Shown here: positions 1 through 13,253 of the stretch, piece by piece | How the letters are laid out: every line of letters starts with the position of its first letter | Position numbering within the stretch: the first letter of the stretch is position 1 | Assembly: GCA_949752795.1 (NCBI GenBank) | Contig: OX457063.1 | Coordinates: 69,153,783-69,217,782 of the forward strand | DNA length: 64,000 bases | Origin: Hyperoodon ampullatus | Taxonomy: Eukaryota > Chordata > Mammalia > Artiodactyla > Ziphiidae | Direction of reading: 5' to 3' | Program-made: the position numbers and the translations under genes | The notes under the pieces: model-generated | Seen by the model: the letters and a program-made list of their open reading frames with translations, nothing else | The model's database searches: none | Told to the model about the DNA's origin: nothing

Positions 1-904
1 ATTATTCTTACAATGTAGATTTGACAGTTTTTTAAAAGATACTATTTTGTTTAATTTTCATTTTACATGATCAAAAGAAATATTCACAGTAAAGTAACTG
101 AATAAGACACCCAAATGAAAAACTGAGCCTTCCATAATCAGAAGGTCTTCCTACAACAACCAAAGGAATAATAAAAAAAAAAAAATCCCCCAAAAGAAAT
201 CACCCCTCAAGCTTTCTGAAATTAGCAGAGAATGTTTGCAGCTGACCTATTTCTCTCCCACAGGACTATGTTGATAATTGACTTTTGTCCCGCAGGGAAG
301 TGCTCAAATATAATTGAGCAGCACCTGCCACATAGAAAGTACAGTTTTATACACCCAATAATTCTCATAAATATTGTACTTAGCTTGGGACTTAAGCACT
401 CTGCTTTCTCCTTAATTGTATCTCTCAAGGAAGAAATATAATTACCAAAGCTGAGTTATTACAAACATCTAGATAAAAGAAGTATTTTGAATTGTAAGTA
501 CCCAAGACATTTCTATCACTAAAAATTATTGAAAATGATGGCATTGATCACTTTTCTTTAATCCTGACATTTTTCTTTAATCCTGTCGATCTCATCCTAT
601 TACATAAATCCCTTCTATAGCTGAGAGTCACTCAGTTTTGTTCAGTCTTGATGACAAGGAGGCCAAGGTCAGGGATCTGACTTCCATGCAGGTCAAATAG
701 TTTTACCCCTCCCCCCCAAATTCAGCTTTATGACCTGACACTGCAATTCCAAAATAAATACCAATACGATCCACCCAATTCAACACCATGACTTGAAGTG
801 CTGTCTGGATCTAGGCTTAAGGAAAGGCAAGTCTCTTTCCACAGGCAGGCCAACATTTGCATTTAGACCAGGGGCTACGACCGCAAACCTTCAGACTGGT
901 GTAG
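1..904. other. CACNB4 intron 2, no recognised feature
   Basis: AT-rich sequence with a short A-run near 174. I see no exon, RNA gene or clear repeat on either strand. Confidence 0.5.
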
Positions 905-1165
905 AGAATATGCTAATGAAATAATCCAAAACCAGTCACAAAAGATCACATATTACTGTATGGTTCCAGCTACATGAATGTAATTTGGAATGAAATGTCC
1001 AGAACAGGCAAATCTATAGACACAGAGAGTAGATCAGTTGTTGCATAGGGCTGGGGGTGGGAAGGAGGTTGGGGAATGACAGCTAATGGTTACAAGGTTT
1101 TTTGGGGGGGTGATGAAAATGTTCGAAAATTAGATTATGGTGATAACAGAATACAGCCTCTGAAT
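905..1165 (+). mobile_element. Old L1 3' end fragment
   Basis: Contains the typical L1M 3' UTR signature (catatg/tatggttcc..., gaaatgtccagaacaggcaaatc, GGGCTGGGGG run, tgatgaaaatgttc). Plus orientation; edges approximate. Confidence 0.7.
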
Positions 1166-2778
1166 TCCTGAAAGAATGACTTCCTCATTTCTGTTCCACT
1201 CACACACACAAAGAGGCCAAATAAGAAAGCTGTGACCATAAAACACTCCAACCTTAACAGTGAGGATTTTATCCACTTGTTTGATTTGGAAACATAATCA
1301 GCCTTTGAGCTGTTACCCTAGCACTAGGCCACTGGAGAAGGAAGTGGGCCAGGATGATAAATTCTTCTACGTGAGTTATTATGCATTTCCATTACTGTTG
1401 GTCTTTCCTGCATTAAAAAAGAAATTGAAAAAAAAATTCTCCTAAGGAGTTAAAAAATAATAACATTCAGACACAGTGAGCACTACAAAAGTTTACCATT
1501 TCTAGTGATTCTGACAACCTGAAAAAAATGCAGATTCTTTTCAAGTTTGTTTACAAAATATTTCCTCTCAAAACAAAGACTTCTGCTCCAGCAATTTAAA
1601 TTGCAGCCCTGGAGAAAGATACCTCCACCAACAGAAAAGAACATAAAATGAGAAATAAAACAGGCACACTTTGTCATCCAATGATTACAGTGAAAATGAT
1701 CAGAAAGATTCAGCAGATGTCCCTCAAGTTTTATGGCCCCATCTAACTTATACTTTCAGTACATAAAGCACAATGCTGAATGTCATCCCTTCGGATTCAA
1801 GTAATTACCTCTGCTCTGTTTATGGGTGTCATAAGAAAGGATACAGTAAAGAAAGTAGGAAAGTTAACAGAGTGGCATGTTTTTCTAGTTAAAATGAAAA
1901 CCGTCTTCAAGGAATTTCAAAGCACCATCTATATTCAAGCCAGGTGTTGGTAATTCATCAGCCTTCTCGCTTTCTGAACGCGGGCTAAGGAAGCACACAG
2001 CTTGTCATTATTGTTACTTGAAAGCAATAAAACTATTCCCTGAAAATTGAATCTATAATTTAGCCTCTTCATTAGTTCAGGCTTCTAGTTCTCACCCTAC
2101 CCCCCTCCCTGACCCCGTTCACATGGTTGCATCCATGTAAAATACCTGATGTGTCGCTCCGTAGTCAAGTTCATAACTTACACTCTTCTAGAACAAAGAG
2201 TGCGTGTTCTACCTCTACGTTTTCCTGGCTCAGCAAGAATGAGGACATGTAACTGTGTGAAGGCAGGACCATACTGGCTGCTTAAATCGGCATGGGGTTT
2301 TGTGGGGGTTCTTTACAGATAACAGCCTAGCTCTTCCTGAGACTCATCAATTTGGTGGCTTCTAATCTGGAGAGGTATTACCAAGAGAATGTGTGATCGG
2401 GGACGGTAAGGAAGTGCTCTACACAGCCCACAGGGGACATACTGGTGCAACGGCCTGGACTCAAAGGAAGTGAACACCATCCAGGGGCTCTGCCTATACC
2501 AGGCAGGGGCTCAGATGGTCCTTCTCACACACACACACACTCCAGCTGAAAAGGGCGAGCAAGCAGAGAGGGTGGCGCTGTTCCAGGAAGCACTCCTCTC
2601 CAAAGCATTGCAGAGGCCAAACGTGGAATGCGGCCTGCACGCTCCACTCCCCACAAGTCTGTGGACATTTCCTGGGGTCTTCAGTGAACCTGAGTGAGGT
2701 GCAAGCCCACTCACCCTGGTTAGGGCTTATGCTTTCTTCTGAATCTGAGCTGCAGAAATGAGACCAAGAAAAGGACAG
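1166..2778. other. CACNB4 intron 2, no gene seen
   Basis: Mostly unique sequence. Only a short (AC)7 run near 2,527 and a moderately GC-richer patch at 2,400-2,700. Open frames here have no recognisable product. Confidence 0.5.
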
Positions 2779-2989
2779 GGCTTCCCTGGTGGCGCAGTGA
2801 TTGGAAGTCCGCCTGCTGGTGCAGGGGACACGGGTTCGTGCCCCGGTTCGGGAAGATCCCACATGCTATGAAGCGGCTGGGCCCGTGAGCCATGGCCGCT
2901 GGGCCTGCGCGTCCGGAGCCTGTGCTCCGCAACGGGAGGGGCCACAGCAGTGAGAGGCCCGCGTACTGCAAAAAAAAAAAAAAAAAAAG
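2779..2989 (+). mobile_element. CHR SINE (short, tRNA-Glu-derived)
   Basis: Starts gcttccctggtggcgcagtg (tRNA-like A box), has the B box gggttcgtgcc, and ends in about 19 A. Flanked by similar aaaggacag/aaagggacag copies, consistent with a TSD. Confidence 0.95.
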
Positions 2990-3340
2990 AAAGGGACAGA
3001 CTCAGAGAACAATGATGAGCTTGGACAACGCCACAATCTCAGAAAAGATGGGTTAGAACTCGATCTGCTGAGCCCAGCTAACCCCACTGAGTTAGTAGGC
3101 TCATCAGGAGCGAAGAGACTCGTTTCTACAACTAGCTACAAACTGTAGTTTGTAGACAAAGCTACATTCTCTTCCGCTCTGCCCTTGCTTTTTCCCTTGA
3201 TGAAGAAACAGTCCCTGCTCCTTGGTGACAACATTGTCTGGGGCAGCACGTGGAATAATTACAGGGAGAGGGCCACAGCAAAGCCAAGGTCATTTTCAGC
3301 TTCATTTTCACTCGGCGTCCTATAATTTTCTAGAAGGATT

Positions 3341-3548
3341 AAAATTTGAATCAGAGGGCTTTCCCTGGTGGCGCAGTGGTTGAGAGTCCGCCTGCCGATG
3401 CAGGGGACACGGGTTCGTGCCCCGGTCCGGGAAGATCCCACATGCCGCAGAGCGGCTGGGCCCGTGAGCCATGGCCGCTGAGCCTGCGCGTCCGGAGCCT
3501 GTGCTCCGCAACGCGAGAGGCCACAACAGTGAGAGGCCCGCGTACCGC

Positions 3549-3579
<31 letters not shown>

Positions 3580-3585
3580 ATCAGA
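3341..3585 (+). mobile_element. CHR SINE with exact 15-bp TSD
   Basis: SINE body 3,356-3,570 including a long A tail, flanked by identical copies of aaaatttgaatcaga at 3,341-3,355 and 3,571-3,585. A recent-looking insertion. Confidence 0.97.
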
Positions 3586-3859
3586 ATTTATGTAAGTTTC
3601 AATAAAATCTTATCAACCTAAACTGAAGGATAAATAGTTCTTTATTCTATAAAAAATGAGATTTCAGGAACTCTGCACGCCAAGAACAGAAACTTGGAGA
3701 AAAGCAAAAACGACTGCTTAACTGGTTAGCTGCCTAGTAATTAGATTTCTCAATCAGAAAGAAGCTTCATAAATTCAGTTCCATTTATTCAAGCCCAAGA
3801 GCCAGAACGAAGCACAGTTTGCCACAGAGGCAGAGTTCTTTTTTGTTCTATCAGATCTC

Positions 3860-4480
3860 AATTTGGGAAGATGCATTCCAGATAGAATTCACAAAGGAAA
3901 TAGGTGTAAACTTTTCCTTAAAGTTCACTGTCACTGGATTATATCATTTAGCAAGGACGGTCGACTTACAGAGCAAGTAAAAGCTTCCAATTTTGCTGAT
4001 GAAAATGATTCATTATTATCTTCCAGGCAGCTAAAATATAATAATAGTTGTGCCAGTCCTGGCCTGTTTTCCTCAGATTCATCCTCTCCTTTTTCTGCTC
4101 TGCTTTCTGTCTCAGGGGGCCCATGGCCTGCAGGTTGTTTCCCAGACTCCCATGTCAGCTGGTGTCCAGGTCAGCCAGTGGGAGACAAGGCAGGGGTGGG
4201 GAGCACAAGAAAGGAGAAGCCAGAGTATTTCTCCCCACTTTCTCCGCCTCAAGTGGCTTCTCTGGCAGAGGCTGCCATCTCCTCTGTGTCTCTTGCTCCT
4301 ACAAACAGTACCCCACTAGCTCCAACATCTACCAGGGGATTTTGGCCCCTGGGTTCTGGTTACAGTCTCCTCCCCTTGTCCTTGTACCTAGAGGTGAGAG
4401 CAGCTTCCTGCTGTTGCTAACCTTAAGCCCTCCCCTCGCCTGTTTAATCATGTCTCTATAATTCAAGTCCCCCAGCTGTA
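3860..4480. repeat. Ancient interspersed repeat, family not assigned
   Basis: A GC-richer block with wording I recognise from a widespread mammalian repeat (agccagagtatttctcccc..., ggcagaggctgccatctcc, cttcctgctgttgctaacc). The long open frames within it are not a gene. I cannot name the family. Confidence 0.45.
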
Positions 4481-4784
4481 AAAACTCAAGTAGTTTCATC
4501 TTCTGGTTAGACTGGCTAATACAATCACTAGTATGTTAGTAAGTAAACAAACAAACAAACCTCCATGAACCGTGAACGATGCAAACAAAAATTCCATCCC
4601 ATGATAAAACTGGGAAAAAACTACAGTCTGCAGATTCTTCAGTGGTTGCTTTGCTCTTCACAGTAACTATATAAACTAGGAATATTTCTAGGCTCTAAGA
4701 GGAGTAAGTCCTTTCATATGTCCACATCTATGTGTGTTTGTATGCCTGTCATGATTATTCAGGGATGAAGTGTGTTGTGGTGGA

Positions 4785-4940
4785 AAAACTGTAGAATCTG
4801 AGTGGGGGTCTCCTATCTCTGTTCTGCCACTATCTACTGGTGTGACCTTGGTAAGGGCTTTATGTCCTTGGGTCTGTGTTTCATTCATCTGAAAATGGGG
4901 AATCAAAGTACTTTCCCTCCACAATCTCTTCCAGTTCTAT
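4785..4940 (+). repeat. MIR SINE fragment
   Basis: Core MIR wording: ttctgccactatctactggtgtgaccttgg ending in aaaatggggaatcaaag (written in part). Degraded. Confidence 0.6.
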
Positions 4941-5254
4941 AATTCTGTGATTTTAAGCTTATGGATAAATTTTGCATATATGCATGACTCCAAGTATATG
5001 ATTATCTTAGAGCTATGCACAACGCATATACCTTCTGTTGATGAATCTGCATTTCATCAAAGAAATGTGTCTATAACCAGTGCTCAAATTAGAACCCAAA
5101 GAATATTTTTGCCAACTTGTTTTATTATAGTGTCAACTTAGTATCTGAATGTGTTTTAGATCTCTACGTACAGTGTGGGTTCATTGAATTATTGTAATGA
5201 TCATCTGATTAGCATAATCTGAAAAAAAACAGAAGGAACCTTGCTTTAAGGTAT

Positions 5255-6005
5255 ATGGTTCCAAAGATGGCTGCAACAATATCTTCCATTCTATGTGCTC
5301 CTTTGTAAGGTGACCTTGACACACCCCATCAAAAGATAGAGTCTAGGGGCCTCCCTGGTGGCGCAGTGGTTGGGAGTCCGCCTGCCGATGCAGGGGATAC
5401 GGGTTCGTGCCCCGGTCTGGGAGGATCCCATATGCCGCGGAGCGGCTGGGCCCGTGAGCCATGGCTGCTGAGCCTGCGCATCCGGAGCCTGTGCTCCGCA
5501 ACGGGAGAGGCCACAACAGTGAGAGGCCCGCATACCACAAAAAAAAAAAAAAAAAAAAAAGATAGAGTCTATTTCCCCTCCCTTTGAAACTGGGCTATCC
5601 CTTTGATTTGTTTTGACTTAGAGACTGCAACAGAAGTGATGTCATATAGCTTTTGATACCAGGTCTTATAAAGTCTGCAGCTTCAGCCTTTGCTTCTTGG
5701 GATGGTCCTGCTTGGTACCTAGCCACCATGTTGGGTAGAAGCTCAAGCAACCGTGCTGAGAGGCCCAGGTAGAGGAAAAGTGAGCCCTCTGTCAAAATCT
5801 CTACTTGAGTTCTCAGCCAGCAGCCAGCACCAACCACCAACCACACATGTGAGGCTGTCTTAGACATTTCAGCCTTCCCAGTACCCAGGTAACATCACAC
5901 AAAGAAGAACTGTGTCTGCTCAGTACACAGACATTTTTTTAAATGTTGCTTTAAGTCACTAAATTTGGGGGAGGTTTGTTAGGAGGCAATTTTTCCAGAT
6001 TAAAC
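5255..6005 (+). repeat. MLT1-like MaLR LTR relic, split by a SINE
   Basis: Begins around ccaaagatggctgcaac and ends with the MaLR-like 3' wording gctttaagtcactaaatttg and gtttgttaggaggcaat. The SINE at 5,346-5,556 interrupts it. Solitary old LTR; no coding part. Confidence 0.55.
5331..5571 (+). mobile_element. CHR SINE with exact 15-bp TSD
   Basis: SINE body 5,346-5,556, flanked by identical aaaagatagagtcta at 5,331-5,345 and 5,557-5,571. Inserted in the MaLR relic. Confidence 0.97.
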
Positions 6006-6049
6006 AAAGAGTTTAATATTGGAACTGAACCTCATGTCTAAAATATATC

Positions 6050-6650
6050 AAGCTAGTCCTCCATTCATCCACTCCTTCATTCAATCAAATGAGTATTTAC
6101 TGAACATCTACTATGCTAAGTGCTGAGGACAAAAAGGAGACCAAACACAGACATGTCCCTGCCCTAGAGGAACTTGTTATCTGGATAGGGAGACAGACAT
6201 TAACAAAAAAATCTAATTACATGTTAAATAATGAAATGTTAAATAAATAGTGATGGCACTATGGAGAACTGGCACAATGCACTCTGGGGTGAGGTAAGTG
6301 GTTAAGGAACTAACCTTAACAGGGAGGTTAGAAGAAGTAAAGACTAAACTTCGGTCTCAAGGAAGATTAAAAAATCAGCTAGGCAGAGGGGAGAACAAAA
6401 GCCCTCCACACAGACAATTCAGCATGTGCAAAGAGCCTATGGCAGGAGGGAGGGTGGTGTGTTCAAGATCTGTGTTCAGAGCTTAGAGATCATGGCTTAA
6501 GATGAGGCTGGAAGCTGGTAGGAGCCAGGCCTTGTAAGACTCTGCAGTTCTCATAAAGGCAGACTTAACAAGGAGAGGTCAACAAACTGACCTCACTCTG
6601 ATCAGATTTTCCTTCGAAAGCCAGAGGGGAGAAAGGTGGGAGTAACCCCA
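6050..6650 (-). repeat. L2 LINE 3' portion
   Basis: Reads as reverse-complement L2: tgagtatttactgaacatc, gacatgtccctgccctagag, then gcatgtgcaaagagcctatg and ggccttgtaagactctg. Degraded. Confidence 0.65.
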
Positions 6651-6739
6651 GTGAGAGTAACCTGTAGCAATCTACCACACAAACTGTATGCACAGTGCCA
6701 CCCATGGGTATTTCATATAATCAGCACACATGGGCATTC

Positions 6740-6930
6740 TGCAGACACCCTAATTCCTTGCTCCATTTCACCGTATTATTTGTATACATCTATGTCTCCA
6801 TAACTAGATCATAAAATCCCTTGGGTACAGAAGCTGTGTCTCATTCTTCTTTTCATTCCTATTCCACAGTATCTAGTGCAGTGTTAGGCACATAGCAAAT
6901 ATTTAATGTGTTTCCTAAAAATTTTAAACA
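6740..6930 (+). repeat. L2 LINE 3' end
   Basis: Ends in gttaggcacatagcaaatat, the L2 3' terminal signature. Confidence 0.6.
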
Positions 6931-7149
6931 TGAATAAATAATCCATTCATACATAGCCTGTCAAAAGTAATCTCCTGAGACAAAATTCTACAGCCTTACT
7001 TGGAAAGCCATTCCAATGATATCAACACTCTTCGGAAAGTCCTGCTGTAAAAGCATCATTCCTTTCTAATTGTAGCCAATTCTTGAGTTTCATCCTCAGT
7101 GAAGACTGACAACAGCCCATCACATTTCCAAAGAACGTCTTTGTGTACT

Positions 7150-7276
7150 TTTTGTGTGTGTGTGTGTGGCTGCACCGCACAGCATATGGGATCATAGTTC
7201 CCCAACCAAGGATCAACCCGAGCCCCCTGAAGGGGAGGTTCAGAGTCTTAACTACTGGACCGCCAGGGAAGTCCCA
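7150..7276 (-). mobile_element. Older CHR SINE
   Basis: Reverse-complement SINE ending ggaccgccagggaagtccca, with flanking copies of tctttgtgtac (7,138 and 7,277). Confidence 0.85.
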
Positions 7277-7288
7277 TCTTTGTGTACA

Positions 7289-9589
7289 TTTTGAAGATCA
7301 TTACTGGGTCACCCCTAGCTCTCTCTCCTTTCAGTGGCAAAATACTTAATCTTCTCACTTTTCCTCAAAGAAATAATTTAGCTGCTCCCTGGATTCATTC
7401 CAAAACCTCCATCCCTCCTAAATTGTGGAGGGCAGCAATCTAGGAGACCAGGAAACAAGGTCAAAGATGCCAGAGGGACTCTGTGAGCAGTCCTCAGGGG
7501 AGAGGCAGGCTCTCTGTCTCAGTCTGTTCACTTTCAGGCCAACTCACATGTGTACATGTGTATGGGTGCGCACACATATTCATCTGTGCATATACACACA
7601 TGAACACTGAGAATTTTTTTACCAGCTCAAAGAATAAACACTGTTCTATTTGATGAGTTTGCCAGCTGTCCTCTGTTCTTTACCACCAGCCCAGACTTAC
7701 CCATCTGATTCAACACAATCTTTTTTTTTTTTTTTTAGTAAGTGAAATCTTCCCCCTCCCATCTCTGTAAATGATATAGCAGAGAAATGAGCAGCACTGT
7801 TTTTATTGGTATCCTCACTATCTTCTTCATGTGCAAAGGCATCACACAGATTGTGAAATACATCAAGAATTTGAAAACAATAAACCACTGGTCACTCTAC
7901 AAATAATGAGTCTCTAGTAACATAAACAGTTGTGCTTTTTAAAAAAAATACTTTTTTGGCATTTGGGTGAAAACTGTTCAATTTAATTTCAAAATACACT
8001 GTTAAAGTTACATTTGGAATCATTTTTCATCTCTTGTCAAATAAATAAAAATCCCTCAGTTATTTTATTGTAGCCATTATAGAAGTCTATATTATGCCAT
8101 TTAAACAAGATCATATATAGGATGCTTACTGAACTGTAAGTGCTCACAAAGATTATGTATTATTTTTGTGCAGAAAAATTAGTTAAGATTGTATATATAA
8201 TACAATTACAGCTAGCTTCTGAATTTAAATTAGGCCATCTTATTACACCAACAAATCCTAGCCTATTTTCAGAAAGACTTATGAAATATATTTGTTCCAA
8301 AAATCTGCAATGGTTTAAATTACTCTCAAAATTATTTAGCATGAATACTTTTTACATTTTTAAGCCAACACATACCAGCACACTTAACAAGAATTTATAC
8401 ATGCATTATCTCACTTTTTCATTTAAATTGAGGAAAGAATAAGAATATTACAAAGGATATTGATGGCTCTGTGCTTGGCAGAATAAAACATTAGTGAAGT
8501 GATGGTGTAGCTGAACTCAAAAGTTTTAGTCAAACAGCTCATGGAATACACTGCTGTATAATTAGTATTTCTAAGAATTTGCAATAATAAAACACTACCA
8601 AAAATAGGCACCTACAAAATAACATAAACAAGATCTCAGTCACCTAACTCAATTTTTGTAAAAGATGAAGAATGTCTTTGCTTTATTAAATATGTAAATA
8701 ATCTAAGCACTGCAAAAAGGATAGAATACACTTTCGACTGACTTCAGAATCCAAAATATATTTCTTTTTAAATGTACATGCTTAGTACTCACTGAATTAA
8801 AGAGTAGTAGGAATAATTTCTGTTTCTGCAGAAAATGAATGCCTATGTAATCAATATTATGTAAATATGCTCTATGGACTTTTTAGGAGAGGTCTGAGTC
8901 CAATTCTGAGTCTAATACCCAATTCGTCATGGATAATCTGTTTAAATTGATGACAATCACTACAGAAACACACTGCAGCTGCCATCATAGGTTAAAAACA
9001 CATTACACAATGATCTGAGTGACCCAGAGGGAAAAAAACTTCCCAAGGTCACTCCAGCAGCCCACAGCGGAGCCTTGGGATAAAAACGTCTTGGTGCGAT
9101 GACCAAAGTCCTCCCAGGGTACCCCGAACTCACACACCTCGACAGTTTCTGTTCCAAAGAGAGATCAAGGTGATTCCCTTTTGCATGATCTCTCTAGCAC
9201 CCAGCAGCTACGTAGGGGTGGTTTCTTTGCAGCAAATTAAGGAGCAATTTCCTGTGTCAAGGTAAAAGGCACCTCAGCATTCAGCGGAACCGGCGATTTT
9301 TAGCACGGTCAACACGCACTAGAACCACGCAGAAGAAAACAAACCCTAAGAAAACAAACACTAAGTGTAGCACCACCGAGACCCCAGAAACTGAGGGCCG
9401 GCCTTCGCTTACTTCGATTTAAACCAGATCCGCTGTCTTTCCCTAACTGAGCGAACCAAATAAGTCCCAAAGCGAGACCAAACTTTCTGTTCCAAGTGCC
9501 TTTCATTTGACCAGAGCTCGGAGATGACAAAGGAGAGTATTCAATATAGGGCAAAATAGAAGAGCCCTCTAACTCTCGGCCGAATCACA
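7289..9589. other. CACNB4 intron 2, mostly unique
   Basis: No exon or clear transposon recognised. A T-run sits at about 7,720-7,736 and short GT/CA patches near 7,550-7,600. G+C begins to rise after about 9,000 toward the CpG island. Confidence 0.5.
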
Positions 9590-9753
9590 GCAGTTGTCCG
9601 GCCCCACGGGCTCTGATCGCTCAAAGTCCAGTCACACGACTAAGACGCTTCCTCGCGCATCGAAGGTGCAAAAAGAAGTAACTTCCAGTCTTAAATTCAA
9701 CGCCCCTGACCTAAACTAGGTCCCCGCCGGCTTGTGTCCACACCCACAAACTA

Positions 9754-10600
<847 letters not shown>

Positions 10601-10603
10601 GGT

Positions 10604-10615
10604 TCACAGGCGCAT
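10604..10615 (-). promoter_or_regulatory. Minimal upstream ORF in the CACNB4 leader
   Basis: On the minus strand an upstream ATG at 10,615-10,613 reads ATG CGC CTG TGA. Its stop ends 3 nt before the main ATG at 10,600. The upstream ATG has G at -3, so it could be recognised. Whether it is transcribed depends on the start site, which is unknown here; it sits only 15 nt upstream of the main start, so nearly every mRNA using exon 1 should contain it. Confidence 0.6.
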
Positions 10616-10920
10616 GGCCGGCCCGGGCGCGGTGGGCGGAGGGCGGCCAGGCCCCCGGACGCTCGGAAGCGGGAGGTAGGGGAGGGCGGCAGGACTTCCC
10701 CACCTGCTCCCGGGACCGCGCCGGCTCCCGGGCTCCCTGCCCGCCCTTCCGAGAGCGCAACAACTTAAAGCGACCGAGACGCTTTCTCGGAGCCCGCAGC
10801 GGAGTCCCGGGCAGCGGCCCCCGCAGGCGGAGGTCCTGCGGAGGGGGCTTCTCGGAATCTCGCCTACCGGAGCCGATCGGGAGAAGCGCTCTCCCACCTA
10901 GCGAGCGCCTTACATCAGAG

Positions 10921-11073
10921 CTTTCCAGAGGAGAAAGGGAAGGGGGGGAATCTGGGATGGGGGTGGGAGGATTAAAATAGTCTGCAGTTTAGAATGAGAC
11001 AAAGGTGGCACGGTTCATGAATCAGGACTTTGGGAGGGACGCTGGTGCAGTGTGGCAGTGAGTGGGAAGAGCC

Positions 11074-11125
<52 letters not shown>

Positions 11126-11800
11126 TGCTGCACTGGAATGGGCAAGAGTCGAACCTTTCTTCCGCGACTTCACTCATCTGCCCACGGTGGTAAGGCATGG
11201 GGTTTTGTGGTTTGGTTTTTATCGGTGTTTTTGTATTGTTTTGTGAACTCTAGCTTCAGAACCCCAAGCATCCAGGCAGCCGCGGGAGACTATGACAACC
11301 TGAGTCTGACGGGGATGCAGCCCCGCAGGACACAAGCATACCCCAAGGAGTTTTGAAGGTCATGTTAGACCTGCTAAAAAGCAAGAGTTGGCCACGTGCC
11401 TCCCACTTGTACGCGGACATCTGTTTTCAAGGGAGGAAACTCATCTTTGAAATCATACACAATCTTTGCCGTTGTTGCAACCCTTGGTTTCCTTCTGCAA
11501 AAACGTACTAGAGATTAATTTGAGATCAAAGTAAAAGCGGGTTGTGGAGAAGAGGGATTTGAAATAATAAGAAGAGGGAAGAAAAACATGCGAATTCAAA
11601 AATAAAGAGACCCCGTTTAATTACAATAACTGCAAGAGAAATCCATCAATAAAATTTGCATAGTATGTCAAACTGCTAAATCAGCCCATGTCACTTTGGG
11701 TTCTAGTATTTTTTTTAGGGAAACTGCCATGTTTGTTTTAACAATTGGTTGGCCTTATTGAGGTCCTGATTATGTTTTACCATCCACCAGACACTTTCTT
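10921..11800. other. Upstream flank of CACNB4
   Basis: Sequence upstream of the CACNB4 CpG island. Apart from the (GT)23 tract I see no gene or repeat. Confidence 0.5.
11077..11122. repeat. (GT)23 microsatellite
   Basis: An uninterrupted dinucleotide run of 46 bp, about 0.48 kb upstream of the CACNB4 start codon. Long GT/AC tracts are polymorphic and can adopt Z-DNA. Confidence 0.98.
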
Positions 11801-11887
11801 TCCATTCCCACCCCCTTCACTTAATCCAGACCTTCAATTTTTTGTAACAACCTAATAACTAGTCTCCTTGCCTCCCGGCTTCCTGCT

Positions 11888-11927
<40 letters not shown>

Positions 11928-12490
11928 CATTCTATCTACACACTACTGGCAAAGCCATTTTCCTAAAATCTCTTTGCCCAAGCCACTCTTCTCTAAAAAG
12001 CACTCATTGCTCTCAGCAGCCCACAAGACAGGGTCCAAACTCCATGGTCTAACAATCAAGCCCCTGCTTTTCTGATCGCCACCTCATTTCTCCAACTTGA
12101 TCTGTAAAAACACCTTCCAGCAAGCAGACAGGTCTACTCATTATTACTCAGACATACCAAATACAATCCCACTTCAGCACCTCTGCCTTGGAATGTATCC
12201 TTCCCCCAACCAACACTGGGCTGAATGCTACCCTTCTTCCCAGCCTGGCTCAGCATACTCTCCCTCCACAGAAATCTCCCCTGACCATTCCAGGTCTGGG
12301 TAGCTTCTTGTGCCCCTGAAAAACTGGAGCATTTATTCTCTGGGCACTTAGTGCAGACTGCCTTGGTTTACTTGTTCTCTTTTTGTGAAAGTCTAATTTC
12401 TAAAATAGATTTTTAGCTTTTTATCTTCTACTCTTATACCTCACATATAGTAGATATTTCATAAAGTATATGGGTAATGGTATGTCTGCC
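11800..12490 (+). repeat. L2 LINE 3' portion
   Basis: Plus-orientation L2 wording: gcctcccggcttcctgctgg, ctccaaactccatggtc-like text, cctggctcagcatactc, ctttttgtgaaagtc and a cacatatagtagatatttc end. Contains the (AC)18 tract. Confidence 0.65.
11890..11925. repeat. (AC)18 microsatellite
   Basis: An uninterrupted AC run of 36 bp inside the L2 relic upstream of CACNB4. Confidence 0.97.
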
Positions 12491-13253
12491 AATGCAGAAC
12501 TCCTGCTTTAGTTACTGTCAACTCAATCCATTTTTAGTTCACAGCCATTTTCCTAGTTGATACTTACTCGATACTTACAGAATGAATTACCATGTGGGCA
12601 CTGGGATTTGAGTTTTCTGGTGTTCCACTGTCCACAGTCTTACTACTTTGAGTTATCAAAAAAGAATCTACAGCAGCATGACAGTGAGGGGTTCTCTGTA
12701 CCTACCTTACAGCAGAAATGGTGAAAATAGTTTCTAAAAACTTCTTTAATCTCTGGAAATGGTCCTGAGGGTATGCAGCCAATGAAGAAACTTTTATTCA
12801 AGAAAATTTACTAAAACTCAGTAAGAAAAGTGAGCCTGTGGTATTTGAACTAAGACCTTCTTTCCCCTCCACCACCACCTCCATACTGTACACTGGTACA
12901 GCTGAGAACACAGGGCTCCCTCTCCCCTCAGCTCCCAGATGGAGGGTTATTTTCCTGAGAGGGACAGGTCATGGGGCATTTATCATCCTGCAGCAGCCAC
13001 CTGTTGCTGAGGCTAAGTTCCCATCAAATATAGCGGAGAGGTGGGGGATCCCTTCTTTAGCCCAGCCCTCACTTGTGGGATGGGGGCTCTACCTTGGACA
13101 CAGTGCCACTGAGAATATTGGGGCCCTGATCACTCATGGAGAGACAAGCCAGGAGACCGGCCTACTGCCCCTCCCTACCAAGCACTCAGCTCCTAAAGTG
13201 AGGGTGTCACTCAGAGAGATACACCATTGTCCCCACCCCCAGAACCAGAGCTG
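12491..13253. other. Unassigned stretch with a 138-codon open frame
   Basis: Unassigned sequence upstream of an L1 3' fragment. Positions 12,838-13,254 (plus) are open for 138 codons starting at a non-ATG codon; the translation is Pro/Ser-rich and unlike any protein I know. Probably an old repeat or chance. Confidence 0.35.

Noticed and set aside
2779..2860. tRNA-Glu-like A and B boxes in the SINE heads as possible tRNA genes
   Set aside because: They are the Pol III promoters of SINEs, lack a full cloverleaf and are followed by the SINE body and A tail.
3136..3155. A 9-bp inverted repeat (ctacaaact/agtttgtag)
   Set aside because: Short enough to be expected by chance in 64 kb, and no context supports a function.
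2494..3579. Open frames repeating PADAGDTGSCPGPGRSHMP-like and SLLWPLPLRSTGSG-like text, also at many other sites
   Set aside because: These are translations of CHR SINEs and recur at each copy; not genes.
3863..4420. A 185-codon plus-strand frame
   Set aside because: Overlapping frames are open in more than one phase, composition is Ser/Pro/Leu-rich, and the block reads like an old interspersed repeat.
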